Source of the DNA: Bog-532 sp963775825
GTDB lineage: Bacteria; Actinomycetota; Actinomycetes; Streptosporangiales; Streptosporangiaceae
Direction of reading: 5' to 3'
DNA: 64,000 nucleotides
Assembly: GCA_963775825.1 (NCBI GenBank)
Contig: CAVZKY010000049.1
Coordinates: forward strand, 25,934-89,933
Shown: piece by piece, positions 25,777 to 34,437 of the stretch
Position numbering within the stretch: position 1 is the stretch's first letter
Layout of the letters: each line of letters begins with the position of its first letter
The notes under the pieces: model-generated
What the model saw: the letters and a program-made list of their open reading frames with translations, nothing else
What the model was told of the DNA's origin: nothing
Databases searched by the model: none
Made by a program: the position numbers and the translations under genes

Positions 25777-26450
25777 CCCGGGTCCTGGTGATCGACGACG
25801 AACCGTCCATTCTGCGCGCGCTGCGGATCAACCTGAGCGCCCGCCAGTACGAGGTGAGCACCGCCGCCGACGGCACCTCGGGGCTGGCTGCGGTCGCCCG
25901 GAACCGCCCGGACGTGCTCATCCTCGATCTCGGCCTGCCGGACATGGACGGCACCGAAGTGATCAGCGGCGTCCGGGGCTGGACGTCCATTCCGATCATC
26001 GTGCTGTCGGTCTGGGGGCAGGAGAGCCAGAAGGTCGCGGCCCTGGACGCGGGCGCCGACGATTACGTGACCAAGCCGTTCGGCATGGACGAACTGCTCG
26101 CCCGGCTGCGCGCCGCCGTGCGCCGGGCCGCCCCGGCCCCCGATGAGCCCGTGGTGACGACCGGGGACTTCACAGTCGACCTGGCCGCCAAGCGGGTGAC
26201 CCGGCCCGACGGCGGTGACGTCCGGCTCACGCCGACGGAGTGGCAGCTGCTGGAGATCCTGGTCCGTAACCGCGGGCGGCTGGTCACCCAGCGCCAGCTG
26301 CTGCAGGAAGTATGGGGCCCCGCGTACGAGACCGAGAGCAACTACCTGCGGGTGTATCTCGCGCAGCTCCGCCGCAAGGTGGAACCGGAACCGTCGCGGC
26401 CCCGCTACCTACTCACCGAACCCGGCATGGGCTACCGCTTCCAGGTCTAG
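25773..26450 (+). CDS. kdpE: KdpE-type OmpR-family response regulator
   Basis: 225 aa. Receiver domain with acidic pair D8/D9, phosphoacceptor D52 in LILDLGLPD and Lys about 101 in DYVTKPF; C-terminal OmpR winged helix (ETESNYLRVYLAQLRRKVE). GTG at 25773 overlaps the kinase stop (GTGA), so they are translated together. KdpE normally activates potassium uptake genes under K+ limitation; here the likely targets are the KimA-like genes next door. Confidence 0.9.
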   Translation: MTRVLVIDDEPSILRALRINLSARQYEVSTAADGTSGLAAVARNRPDVLILDLGLPDMDGTEVISGVRGWTSIPIIVLSVWGQESQKVAALDAGADDYVTKPFGMDELLARLRAAVRRAAPAPDEPVVTTGDFTVDLAAKRVTRPDGGDVRLTPTEWQLLEILVRNRGRLVTQRQLLQEVWGPAYETESNYLRVYLAQLRRKVEPEPSRPRYLLTEPGMGYRFQV

Positions 26451-26619
26451 GGCATCCGCGCGGGGACAGGGTGCAGCCCGGCCCCCGCATCAAGCGGAAT
26501 CATGCATTTCCCCGTCCCTGGCCGTGCTGCTCCAATTTTTGAGTATTGCGCACCAGGAGATTACTGGCTAGTAATGAAGCAGGGAGCTCGCTCTGCCGGA
26601 CAGGAGCCAGGAGGCCCGC

Positions 26620-27342
26620 GTGAGCACCTTCGAGCACTACACGACGCCCGTCCCGCCCGGGACCTGGGATGTACCTGCGGCCGGTGCCACCCGGTTCTCC
26701 TGGGAGTACGACGAGGGCCGCGACCGGTTGCTCAGCTTGTACCAGCGGGGCAAGGACAAGCAGTGGGACGCGGCCAAGCGGATCGACTGGACGATCCCGG
26801 TCGACCCGGCCAGCGTGATGGGGATGCCGGAGGACCTCAACCCCATCTACGGCTCGGCCCAATGGGAAAAGCTGTCCCAGGCGGAGCGCGACGAGCTGTC
26901 CCACCACTTGTCCTCCTGGCTGTTCAGCCAGTTCCTGCACGGCGAGCAGGGAGCGCTGACGGTGGCCGCCCGGATCGTGGAGTCGGTACCGGATATGGAC
27001 GCCAAGTTCTACGCTGCCACCCAGGCCATGGACGAGGCCCGGCACGTCGAGCTGTTCTCCCGGTTCATGCGGGAGAAGATCGGCCTGTACTACCCGATCA
27101 ACGACAACCTGGCCAAGCTGCTGGCCGACGCACTGAGCGATGCCCGCTGGGACTTCCCCTACCTGGGCATGCAGGTGCTGATCGAATGCCGTTCGCTACC
27201 CGGGTCGGGTCCTGGCCTGCTATTGGCTTGCCGTCGCGGCGGCGTGGCTGGTCAGATGAAGACATGGACCCCCTGGACAGCCAGCTCCGTTTCGTGCTCG
27301 AGGCCGACCGGCTCAAGAGCGTGCTGCGGCGCAGCACGCTGA
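26620..27342 (+). pseudogene. Ferritin-like diiron protein, 3' part missing
   Basis: GTG 26620 with an ideal AGGAGG site starts MSTFEHYTTPVPPGTWD, the N terminus of a long actinobacterial ferritin-like family. The first iron-ligand elements are visible: FLHGEQGAL and MDEARHVELFSRF (E and ExxH). The family sequence stops abruptly at YLGMQVLIE (27185); what follows reads unrelated sequence and ends at 27342 inside the next gene. The second half, which should supply the remaining Glu/His ligands, is gone, so a working diiron site is not possible. The cut lies immediately before the promoter/start of the HD gene, indicating a deletion. Confidence 0.7.
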
Positions 27343-27860
27343 ACGACGGCTCGCGGCGGGAGAACTCGGCGGAGCACTCCTGGCACCTGGCCCTGATGGC
27401 GCTGGTGCTCGGCGAGCACGCTCCGCCCGGGACCGACCTGGCCAAGGTGAGCGCCATGGTCGTGCTGCACGATCTGGTCGAGATCGACGCCGGGGACCTG
27501 TACGTGTACGCCGACGAGGCCGCGCAGCGCCGCCAGGCGGTCGCCGAGCGCGCCGCGGCCGGCCGCCTGTTCGGGCTGCTGCCCACGGAGCAGGGCGCCG
27601 CGTTCCGCGCGCTCTGGGACGAGTTCGAGCAGCGGATCACCCCCGAGGCCCGGTTCGCCCGCGCCCTGGACCGGCTTCAGCCCCTGATCGCCAACTACGC
27701 GGCAGGCGGGAAGACGTGGCAGGCCAACGGCATCACCGCGGACCAGGTACTGGAACGGGTCCGGTTGGTCGAGGATGGCTCGCCGGAACTGGGCCAGTAC
27801 GCCCGCAACCTCGTCTCCGACGCCGTTCGCCGTGGCATCCTGCTGCCCGCGCCCGCATAA
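27264..27860 (+). CDS. HD domain phosphohydrolase (YfbR/5'-nucleotidase-like)
   Basis: 198 aa from ATG 27264. The HD metal ligands are seen as ENSAEHSWHLALMAL (His) and VVLHDLVEIDAGD (His-Asp), the arrangement of YfbR-type 5'-deoxynucleotidases and related HD hydrolases; a late D in ALDRLQPL fits the third ligand. Substrate cannot be named beyond a nucleotide-like phosphomonoester. Its ribosome site is poor. The gene lies directly after the deletion in the ferritin-like gene, so its original promoter may have been replaced. Confidence 0.82.
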   Translation: MDPLDSQLRFVLEADRLKSVLRRSTLNDGSRRENSAEHSWHLALMALVLGEHAPPGTDLAKVSAMVVLHDLVEIDAGDLYVYADEAAQRRQAVAERAAAGRLFGLLPTEQGAAFRALWDEFEQRITPEARFARALDRLQPLIANYAAGGKTWQANGITADQVLERVRLVEDGSPELGQYARNLVSDAVRRGILLPAPA

Positions 27861-27901
27861 TTCCGGAGGTAACGGGCCGCTAGAGCGGGTACGAACTACA
27901 C

Positions 27902-28853
27902 GTGAGCCGACCCCTGTCCAGATTGTTCGCGCGCGGTAGCCACGTGAAGAGTGTGCCGGAGGAGAACCTGCGGCGGCGCTTCCCGCTACCCCGGCCCGTT
28001 GACGTCGCCGAGCGCATCGAGCGCGCCCCCGCTCTGGACCCCGCGGTCCGGTCGCTGTCCGACGGTGTAGTCCGCGCCCTGCCGCCGGGACCGCGGACGG
28101 ACGCCCTGCACGGCGTCCCGTTCGGCCAGCCCGCCCACCCCGCCCTGGTGCGGTTGCCGCTGGGCTGCTGGACGTCAGCGGCCCTGCTTGACCTGTTTCC
28201 CGGCACGGAGCGGGCTTCGCGGACCCTGATCGCCGCGGGCCTGGCCAGTTCGCTGCCGGCCACGGCCACCGGCCTGGCCGACTGGTCCGCGCTGCACCGC
28301 CACCAGCAGCGTGTCGGGCTGGTGCACGCCGCCTCCGGGGCGTGTGCGGCCACCCTGTTCAGCGCATCCCTCATCGCGCGGGCCAGCGGGTTCGGGCGAG
28401 CCGGCAAGCTGCTGTGCGCAGGCGGCCTGACCGCCGCAACCGTGGGCGGCTATCTCGGCGGCCACCTGGCCCTGCGGCTCGGCGCGGGCGCAAGCCACGC
28501 AGAGCCAGTGGGGCACCTGGCCGGGCTCGGCTGGCATGAACTGTGCCGGGTCTACGACCTTCCGGACGGCCGGCCGGTCCGCCGGCAGCTCGGGTACCTG
28601 AGCCTGTTCGTGCTCCGCCGCGGGCCGGACGTCAGCGTGCTGTCCGACCACTGCGCCCATCTGGGCGGTCCCCTGCATCAGGGGCGGGTGCTCACCGGCC
28701 GAGGCCGGCGACTGCGTGACATGCCCATGGCACGGCAGCACGTTCCGCATCGGCGACGGCTCGGTCGTGCATGGGCCCGCGACGGCCCGGCAGCCCTCGT
28801 TCCGCTGCCGGGTTACCGACGCCGGCTTGGTCGAGGTCCAGCCGCGGAACTGA
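27902..28853 (+). CDS. DUF2231 membrane protein with C-terminal Rieske [2Fe-2S] domain, frameshifted
   Basis: Residues about 70-205 form a DUF2231-type membrane domain (FGQPAHPALVRLPLG, several hydrophobic helices); from about 215 a Rieske domain starts with the first ligand pair in LSDHCAHLGGPL. Near 28705 one extra base breaks the frame; the second ligand pair CVTCPWHGSTFRIGDG and the normal end continue in the neighbouring frame to TGA at 28851-28853. With the shift corrected, both Cys-x-His pairs are intact. The read frame instead ends at 28873. GTG 27902 has no clear ribosome site; another GTG at 27944 is possible. Likely a membrane redox protein. Confidence 0.75.
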
Positions 28854-28884
28854 TCCGGAGCCCAGCCGGCTGAAAACCCGGAAG

Positions 28885-29670
28885 CTAGAAGAAGATCAGC
28901 CGCACGGCGGAGACGACGCCGATGATGACGATGAGCACCCGCAGGGCGACGGGGGGCAGGCGGCGGCCGTAGCGCGCGCCGACCAGGCCGCCGATCGTGG
29001 AGCCGGCCGCGATCAGCCCCGCGAGGATCCAGGCGACGTGCGTGAGGGAGATGAACACGATCGCCGCGACGCCGTTGACGATGAAGGTCAGGCCGTTCTT
29101 CAGCGCGTTGACGCGCTGCAGCGGCTCGTCCAGGAAGATGCCGAGCAGCCCGATCATCAGCACCCCCTGGGCGGCCCCGAAGTACCCGCCGTAGACCCCG
29201 GACGCACATACCCCCGCCCACAGGCCCGGGCCGCCGTTGCGGCTCACCTCACTCCGGTGCGCAGCCAGCCAGCCGTTCAGCTTGGGCTGCAGGATGACCA
29301 GGACGCAGGCGATCAGGATCAGGACGGGCACGATGACCTTGAAGGTGCTGGCCGGCAGCTTCAGCAGCAGGATCGCGCCACCAGCCGAGCCAACCGCGGA
29401 TGCGACACCGAGCCGGGCCAGCCGCCCCCACTGCCCGGTGAGCTCACGCCGGTAGCCATAGGCCCCGCTGGCGGCCCCGGGGACGAGCCCCACGTTGTTG
29501 GACACGTTGGCCAGGACCGGCGGGACACCAAAGGCCAGCAGGGTGGGAAAGGTGATCAGGGAACCGGAGCCGACGACCGCGTTGATCCCGCCGGCGGCGA
29601 TCCCGGCGGCGAAGACCGCGATCGCCTCGGGTGCGGTTACGTTCAGGGCTGGACCGCCCGCGCCGCCCAC
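28885..29670 (-). CDS. TauE/SafE family sulfite/anion exporter
   Basis: Integral membrane protein of about 262 aa with 8 hydrophobic helices and the two family repeats (GGINAVVGSGSLITFPTLL; GGYFGAAQGVLMIGLL). TauE/SafE proteins move small organic or sulfur anions across the cytoplasmic membrane. The start is uncertain: GTG 29670 is used, which overlaps the end of the ABC ATPase gene; a CTG at the stop of that gene would also fit the homology, which begins at about VTAPEAIAVFAAG. Same strand as the ATPase, likely one unit. Confidence 0.82.
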   Translation of the reverse strand: MGGAGGPALNVTAPEAIAVFAAGIAAGGINAVVGSGSLITFPTLLAFGVPPVLANVSNNVGLVPGAASGAYGYRRELTGQWGRLARLGVASAVGSAGGAILLLKLPASTFKVIVPVLILIACVLVILQPKLNGWLAAHRSEVSRNGGPGLWAGVCASGVYGGYFGAAQGVLMIGLLGIFLDEPLQRVNALKNGLTFIVNGVAAIVFISLTHVAWILAGLIAAGSTIGGLVGARYGRRLPPVALRVLIVIIGVVSAVRLIFF

Positions 29671-30435
29671 CGCGCGTGCCGGTATTCGACCTGCAGGGGC
29701 ACACCGAAGCACCTGGACAGGTTCCGCTCGGTGAAGACCTCGGCGATCGGGCCTGCGGCTAGCACGGAGCCCCGGCGCAGCAGCATCGCGTGGGTGAAGC
29801 CGTCCGGCACCTCCTCAACGTGGTGCGTGACCAGCACCATCATGGGTGCCTTGCCGTCGCGGGCGAGCGTGGACAGGCGGCGGACCAGATCCTCCCGGCC
29901 GCCCAGGTCCAGCCCGGCGGCCGGCTCATCGAGCAGCAGCAGCTCGGGATCGGGCATCAGGGCCCGCGCGATCTGTACCCGCTTACGCTCCCCCTCGGAC
30001 AGGGTGGCGAACCGGCGCCTGATCAGGTGCGCGCAGCCGAGCGCGTCCAGCAGCTCGACGGCCCGGGTGACGTCGGAGGACTCGTACTCCTCCTGCCACC
30101 GGCCGAGGATCGCGTACGAGGCGGTGAGCACCAGGTCGATGACCTTCTCTCCCGGTGGCACCTTCTCCGCCAGCGACGCGCTCGCCATGCCGATCCGGGG
30201 CCGGAGGTCGAACACGTCAACCTCACCGAGCCGCTCGCCGAGCACCTCCACGGACCCCTGCGGTGGGGAACAGCGTCGTCGCAGCGACCTGGAGGAGGGT
30301 CGTCTTCCCCGCGCCGTTCGGGCCGATCAGGATCCAGCGCTCGTCCTCGTGGGCGGTCCAGTCGATGTCACGCAACAGCATGGACGTCTCACGGCGGACG
30401 CCTACGCCCCGCAACCGCAGGACCTCGTCGGACAT
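29643..30435 (-). CDS. ABC transporter ATP-binding protein, frameshifted
   Basis: Starts at ATG 30435 (MSDEVLRLRGVGVRRE, with GGGAGGGG 6 bases upstream). Walker A is IGPNGAGKTTLLQ; after TLFPTAG the frame breaks at a GGGG run near 30262, one base too many, and continues as VEVLGERLGEVDVF in the other frame. The second part has the LSEGERKRVQIARALM signature, LLLLDEPAAGLD Walker B and the VTHHVEEV switch His. Corrected length about 264 aa. The family matches stand-alone YlmA/ModF-like ATPases; no permease is adjacent. Confidence 0.82.
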
Positions 30436-30589
30436 CTGGTCCCCTCCCTTTCGGCGCAGCAAGCGGCCAGTACTCAGACCGAACCTACGTCAGGTACCGC
30501 CGCGGGCAGGCCGGCCCCGGCCCTGCACCCAATCATCGTCTACGCCCACCGCATCCACGACCCGAGCGCCCGAAAAGCCGCCGGTGAGC

Positions 30590-31264
30590 TCATTCACGTC
30601 CAGCATGCCGGACCGCGTACAGCGCGGCCTGGGTCCGGTCCTGCACCCCCAGCTTGCCCAGGATCGAACTGACGTGCGTCTTGACCGTCTTCTCGGACAC
30701 GTGCAGCAGGCGGCCGATCTCCCGGTTCGACAGCCCGCGTGCGAGCTGGCCGAGCACCTCACGCTCGCGGGCGGTCAGCGCGCCAAGGCCGTCCCAGCCG
30801 GGCGGGCGGCCCGCGGACCAGCCGCCTGGTGCGGGCGCCGCGCCGCCGGAAGGCACCAGCGAGCCCGCCGCGCCGGGGGCGAGCAGCATGTTCCCGTCGT
30901 GGACGGCGCGGATGGCCCGGACCAGCGCGTCCGGGTCAACGTCCTTGTACAGGAAACCGGACGCTCCGGACCGCAGCGCGAGGCTTACCTGGGTGGGGTC
31001 ATTGCCACTGGTCAGGACCAGCACGCGGGAGGTGGTGCCGCGGGCCCGCAGCTCGCGCAGCACGGCGATGCCGTCCAGGCCAGGCAGCTTGAGGTCCAGC
31101 AGGATCACGTCGGGGACCTGCTCGGCAGCCATCGCGAGCGCTTCCGCACCGTCAGCGGCCTCCCCGGTCACGTCGATGCCGTCATGGACGTCGAGCAGGA
31201 CACGCAGGCCCTGCCGGACGACCGGATGGTCGTCCACTATCAGCACCGTCATCGGGTCAGCCAC
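30590..31264 (-). CDS. NarL/LuxR-family response regulator
   Basis: 224 aa. Receiver with D11/D12, phosphoacceptor D57 (VILLDLKLPG) and Lys in FLYKDVDP; a Pro/Gly-rich linker about 135-160; C-terminal LuxR HTH LTAREREVLGQLARGLSNRE...VSEKTVKTHV. GTG 31264 overlaps the end of the kinase gene by 8 bases, with an alternative ATG at 31252. Partner of the GAF kinase upstream; target unknown. Confidence 0.92.
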   Translation of the reverse strand: MADPMTVLIVDDHPVVRQGLRVLLDVHDGIDVTGEAADGAEALAMAAEQVPDVILLDLKLPGLDGIAVLRELRARGTTSRVLVLTSGNDPTQVSLALRSGASGFLYKDVDPDALVRAIRAVHDGNMLLAPGAAGSLVPSGGAAPAPGGWSAGRPPGWDGLGALTAREREVLGQLARGLSNREIGRLLHVSEKTVKTHVSSILGKLGVQDRTQAALYAVRHAGRE

Positions 31265-32465
31265 GGCCAGCCCCCGCGGCCGGGGCGGCGCCGTTCAGCT
31301 GTGGGCGGCCGGCCTGCCGCCGGACCGGGACGGCCAGCTTGATCGTGGTGCCCGCCCCGGGAGCCGACCGGATCGTCAGCGTTCCGCCGGCGGCCGCGGC
31401 GCGCCCGCGCATCGAGGCGAACCCGAGACCGTCTGGTGCGCCCGGCGCGAACCCGGAGCCGTCGTCGGTCACCTCCAGGATGACCCGGCGCGGCGTGCGG
31501 GACAGCGTGACGCTGATCCGGGCCGCCCCGGAATGCCGCAGCGCGTTGTGCAGTGCCTCCTGCGCGACCCGGTAGAGCGCGGCGTCCTGGCCTTCCGCCA
31601 GAGCGGGCAGCTCGGCTGCCGCATAGCGGACCGTCACCCCGTGCGCCCGCCCGGCGAGCACCGCGTACCGGCGCAGCGACTCTGACAGCCCGGCCTCTCC
31701 AAGGTCCGGCGGGGCCAGCCCGTCGATCACGGCGCGCAGCTCCGCGTGAGCCTGGGCGCCGAGCTCCGCGACCGCTTCCATCTCAGCCGCGGCCCGCCCA
31801 GCGTCCCGGCCGGCCAGCACGGCGGCGGCGCGGGCCCGCGCCCGCAGGCTGAACAGCTTCTGGGACACCGCGTCATGCAGGTCACGGGCCAGCCGGGACC
31901 GCTCCTCCAGCACCGACAGCTCACGGTTGCGCTCGGACAGCCGCGCGTTCGTGAGGGCGATCGCGGCGTGCGCGGCGAACAGGGCCAGCAGCTCCTGATC
32001 CCGCGCGGTGAACTCGGCAGGCCCCGGACCGGCCTTGTTGGCCACAAAAATGATCGCGAGCACGGTGTCGCCGTCCCGGACGGGCACGCCAAGGAACCCG
32101 GACAGCTCGGGATGCGCGGACGGCCATCCCTCGAACCGCGGGTCGGCCCGAATATCGGTGAGCCGCAACGGCCTCGCCTCGCGCAGCAGCACCGCGAGCA
32201 TGCCGTGCTGACGCGGCAGTGGGCCGATGGCCCGCCGCTCGCCGTCGGAGATCCCGTCCACGATGAACTCGGCGAACGACCCGAGCGGGCCGGGAACTCC
32301 CAGCGCCGCGTAACGGGCGCCCGCCAGTGAGCGGGCCGACCGGACGATGACCTGCAGCACGTCGCGAACACACAGCTGCCTGCTGACCGACAGCACGACC
32401 TGGCTGACCCGGTACAGCTCATCAAGGCCGCGCCCGCCGTCGCCACTGGCCGTCTCTGCGCCCAC
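31257..32465 (-). CDS. GAF-domain sensor histidine kinase (HisKA_3 type)
   Basis: 402 aa, no membrane segments, so cytoplasmic. An N-terminal helix and GAF domain (about 15-178) precede HisKA_3 with LARDLHDAVSQKLFSL (His 197) and HATPase with EALHNALRHSG and DDGSGFAPG, GLGFASMRGRA. Typical of NarL-type two-component pairs; the signal bound by GAF is not evident. Followed by its regulator with overlap. Confidence 0.92.
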   Translation of the reverse strand: MGAETASGDGGRGLDELYRVSQVVLSVSRQLCVRDVLQVIVRSARSLAGARYAALGVPGPLGSFAEFIVDGISDGERRAIGPLPRQHGMLAVLLREARPLRLTDIRADPRFEGWPSAHPELSGFLGVPVRDGDTVLAIIFVANKAGPGPAEFTARDQELLALFAAHAAIALTNARLSERNRELSVLEERSRLARDLHDAVSQKLFSLRARARAAAVLAGRDAGRAAAEMEAVAELGAQAHAELRAVIDGLAPPDLGEAGLSESLRRYAVLAGRAHGVTVRYAAAELPALAEGQDAALYRVAQEALHNALRHSGAARISVTLSRTPRRVILEVTDDGSGFAPGAPDGLGFASMRGRAAAAGGTLTIRSAPGAGTTIKLAVPVRRQAGRPQLNGAAPAAGAGRG

Positions 32466-32574
32466 GCCCCGACGTTACCCGCGGCCGGGCCACCGGGCAT
32501 CAGCCAGCGGTCCTACGACCATCGGCCCAGGCCCGCCCCGCCCGCGGCCCGATGTGCGGGCGCGCGGAGCCGCC

Positions 32575-32580
32575 TAGCGT
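32575..32580 (+). promoter_or_regulatory. -10 element for leaderless SDR transcript
   Basis: TAGCGT ends exactly 7 bases before the ATG at 32588 and no ribosome site is present, the layout of a leaderless actinobacterial transcript starting at the A of ATG. Confidence 0.55.
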
Positions 32581-32587
32581 CCGGGAC

Positions 32588-33340
32588 ATGGACACCACCA
32601 AAGACACACACCCGGCCCGCACCGCCGTCGTCACCGGCGCGTCCCGCGGGCTCGGCCGGGCCCTTGCCGCCTGGCTCACCGGAGCGGGCTACGCCCTGGT
32701 TATCGACGCCCGCGACCAGGCCGCGCTGACCGCGGCCCGGGTGACCCTGCAGGCCAGCGGCCTCCGGGCCCCGATCGTCGCCGTACCGGGCGACATCACC
32801 GATCCCGCGCACCGGCACGCCCTGGTCCGCGCGGCCGGGACGCTGGGCGGCGCGGATCTGCTCGTCAACAACGCGGGAACGCTGGGGGTCAGCCCGCTCC
32901 CCGCGATCGCGGACTACCCGCTGGCCGGGCTGCGGGACGCGTTCGAGGTCAACGTGGTCGCGCCGGTCGCCCTCACCCAGGCCCTGCTGCCCGGGCTGCG
33001 GCGGCGCGGGGGCGCGGTGCTCAACATCACCTCCGACGCCGCCACCGCCGCATACGCAGGCTGGGGCGGATACGGCGCGGTCAAGGCCGCGCTGGAGCAG
33101 GCGTCGAACGTACTGGCCGCCGAGGAGAACACCATCCGTGTCTGGTGGGTCGATCCCGGCGATCTGCGCACGAAGATGCACGCCGACGCGTTCCCGGGCG
33201 AGGACATCTCGGACCGGCCACGGCCGGAGGAGGTCATCCCCGGCTTCGGCGCGCTGATCAGCAGCCGCCTGCCAAGCGGGCGGTACCGCGCCGCAGACCT
33301 GATCCCGGCCCGCCCGCTGCCGCCGGTTCCCTCGCGATGA
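32588..33340 (+). CDS. Short-chain dehydrogenase/reductase
   Basis: 250 aa classical SDR. NAD(P) loop TGASRGLG (16-23), NNAG (about 97-100), catalytic Ser in NITSDAAT and YxxxK in YGAVKAALEQ. The D in VIDARDQ suggests the cofactor end-point but does not decide NAD versus NADP. Start chosen at ATG 32588 for the leaderless promoter and family fit. Convergent/divergent context gives no substrate. Confidence 0.9.
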   Translation: MDTTKDTHPARTAVVTGASRGLGRALAAWLTGAGYALVIDARDQAALTAARVTLQASGLRAPIVAVPGDITDPAHRHALVRAAGTLGGADLLVNNAGTLGVSPLPAIADYPLAGLRDAFEVNVVAPVALTQALLPGLRRRGGAVLNITSDAATAAYAGWGGYGAVKAALEQASNVLAAEENTIRVWWVDPGDLRTKMHADAFPGEDISDRPRPEEVIPGFGALISSRLPSGRYRAADLIPARPLPPVPSR

Positions 33341-33383
33341 CCGGACGGCCGCGAACCGTCCCGGCCCGGAAAGGAGGCCGGCC

Positions 33384-34403
33384 GTGAGCATCGACTTCGC
33401 GCTGCCCCCGGACCTGGAGGCGCATGACCCGCCCGAGGCGCGCGGCATCCCGCGGGACGGCGTGCGGATGCTGGTCAGCCGGCGCACGGCGGGCGCGATC
33501 AGTCACCACAGGTTCGCAGACCTGGGCGGCCTGCTGCGGCCCGGTGACCTGATCGTCGTCAACACGTCCGGCACGCTGCCCGCGCAGATCCGGGCCGGCG
33601 ACGGCCAGGCCGTGCACTTTTCCACTCCGGTGCCAGACGGGGGCTGGCTCGTCGAGCTGCGCACGGTGACCGGACCGGCCACGGTGCCGAGCGACGCCGG
33701 GACGGCCGGGGCCGTCCTGCAGCTCCCGGCCGGGGCCACGCTGACGCTCACCGGGCGCGCCGGCAGGCGTCTCTGGCACGCACGGCTGTCCACGGCGGTG
33801 GTGCCGTACCTGCTCCGGCACGGTGCCCCGATCCGCTACTCCTACGTCCAGCGGGAATGGCCGCTGTCCGCCTACCAGACCATCTTCGCCCGCCGGCCGG
33901 GCAGCGCGGAGATGCCCAGCGCCAGCCGCCCGTTCAGCCCGCAGGTGGTGACCCGCCTGGTCGCGTCCGGGGTCATGTTCGCCCCGCTGACCCTGGACAC
34001 CGGCGTGTCCTCGCTGGAAGCCGGCGAGGAGCCCTATCCGGAGCCGTACGACGTGCCACCGGCCACCGCACGGCTGGTCAATCTGGCCCGGCGGGAGGGC
34101 GGCCGGGTCATCGCGGCCGGCACCACGGTGGTCCGGGCGCTGGAGACCGCGGCCCGGGCCCGGGCGGCCGCGGATGGCATGGTCGCGGCGTCCGCGGGCT
34201 GGACCGATCACGTCGTGACCCCCGGCACGGGCGTGCTGGCCGTCGACGGCCTGCTGACCGGGCTGCACGAGCCCCGGTCGTCGCACCTGCGGATGCTGGC
34301 GGCGTTCGCCGGGCCGGACCTGCTGAGCCGCTGCTACCGGGCCGCGGTCGACGGCCGGTACCTGTGGCACGAGTTCGGCGACGTGCATCTGCTGCTCCCG
34401 TAG
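33384..34403 (+). CDS. QueA-like S-adenosylmethionine:tRNA ribosyltransferase-isomerase family protein
   Basis: 339 aa. VNTSGTLPAQI, YVQREWPLSAYQT, SASRPFSP, FAPLTLDTGVSSLE and AAGTTVVRALET correspond to QueA blocks, and the end LWHEFGDVHLLLP matches the QueA terminus (FGDAMLI type). QueA makes epoxyqueuosine in tRNA from preQ1-tRNA. No other queuosine gene is seen nearby and many actinobacteria with this protein lack the rest of the pathway, so its substrate may differ. GTG 33384 has AAAGGAGG 6 bases upstream. Confidence 0.82.
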   Translation: MSIDFALPPDLEAHDPPEARGIPRDGVRMLVSRRTAGAISHHRFADLGGLLRPGDLIVVNTSGTLPAQIRAGDGQAVHFSTPVPDGGWLVELRTVTGPATVPSDAGTAGAVLQLPAGATLTLTGRAGRRLWHARLSTAVVPYLLRHGAPIRYSYVQREWPLSAYQTIFARRPGSAEMPSASRPFSPQVVTRLVASGVMFAPLTLDTGVSSLEAGEEPYPEPYDVPPATARLVNLARREGGRVIAAGTTVVRALETAARARAAADGMVAASAGWTDHVVTPGTGVLAVDGLLTGLHEPRSSHLRMLAAFAGPDLLSRCYRAAVDGRYLWHEFGDVHLLLP

Positions 34404-34437
34404 CCGGGCCGGCCGGGTAGCGTTACTCGCGCGATGA

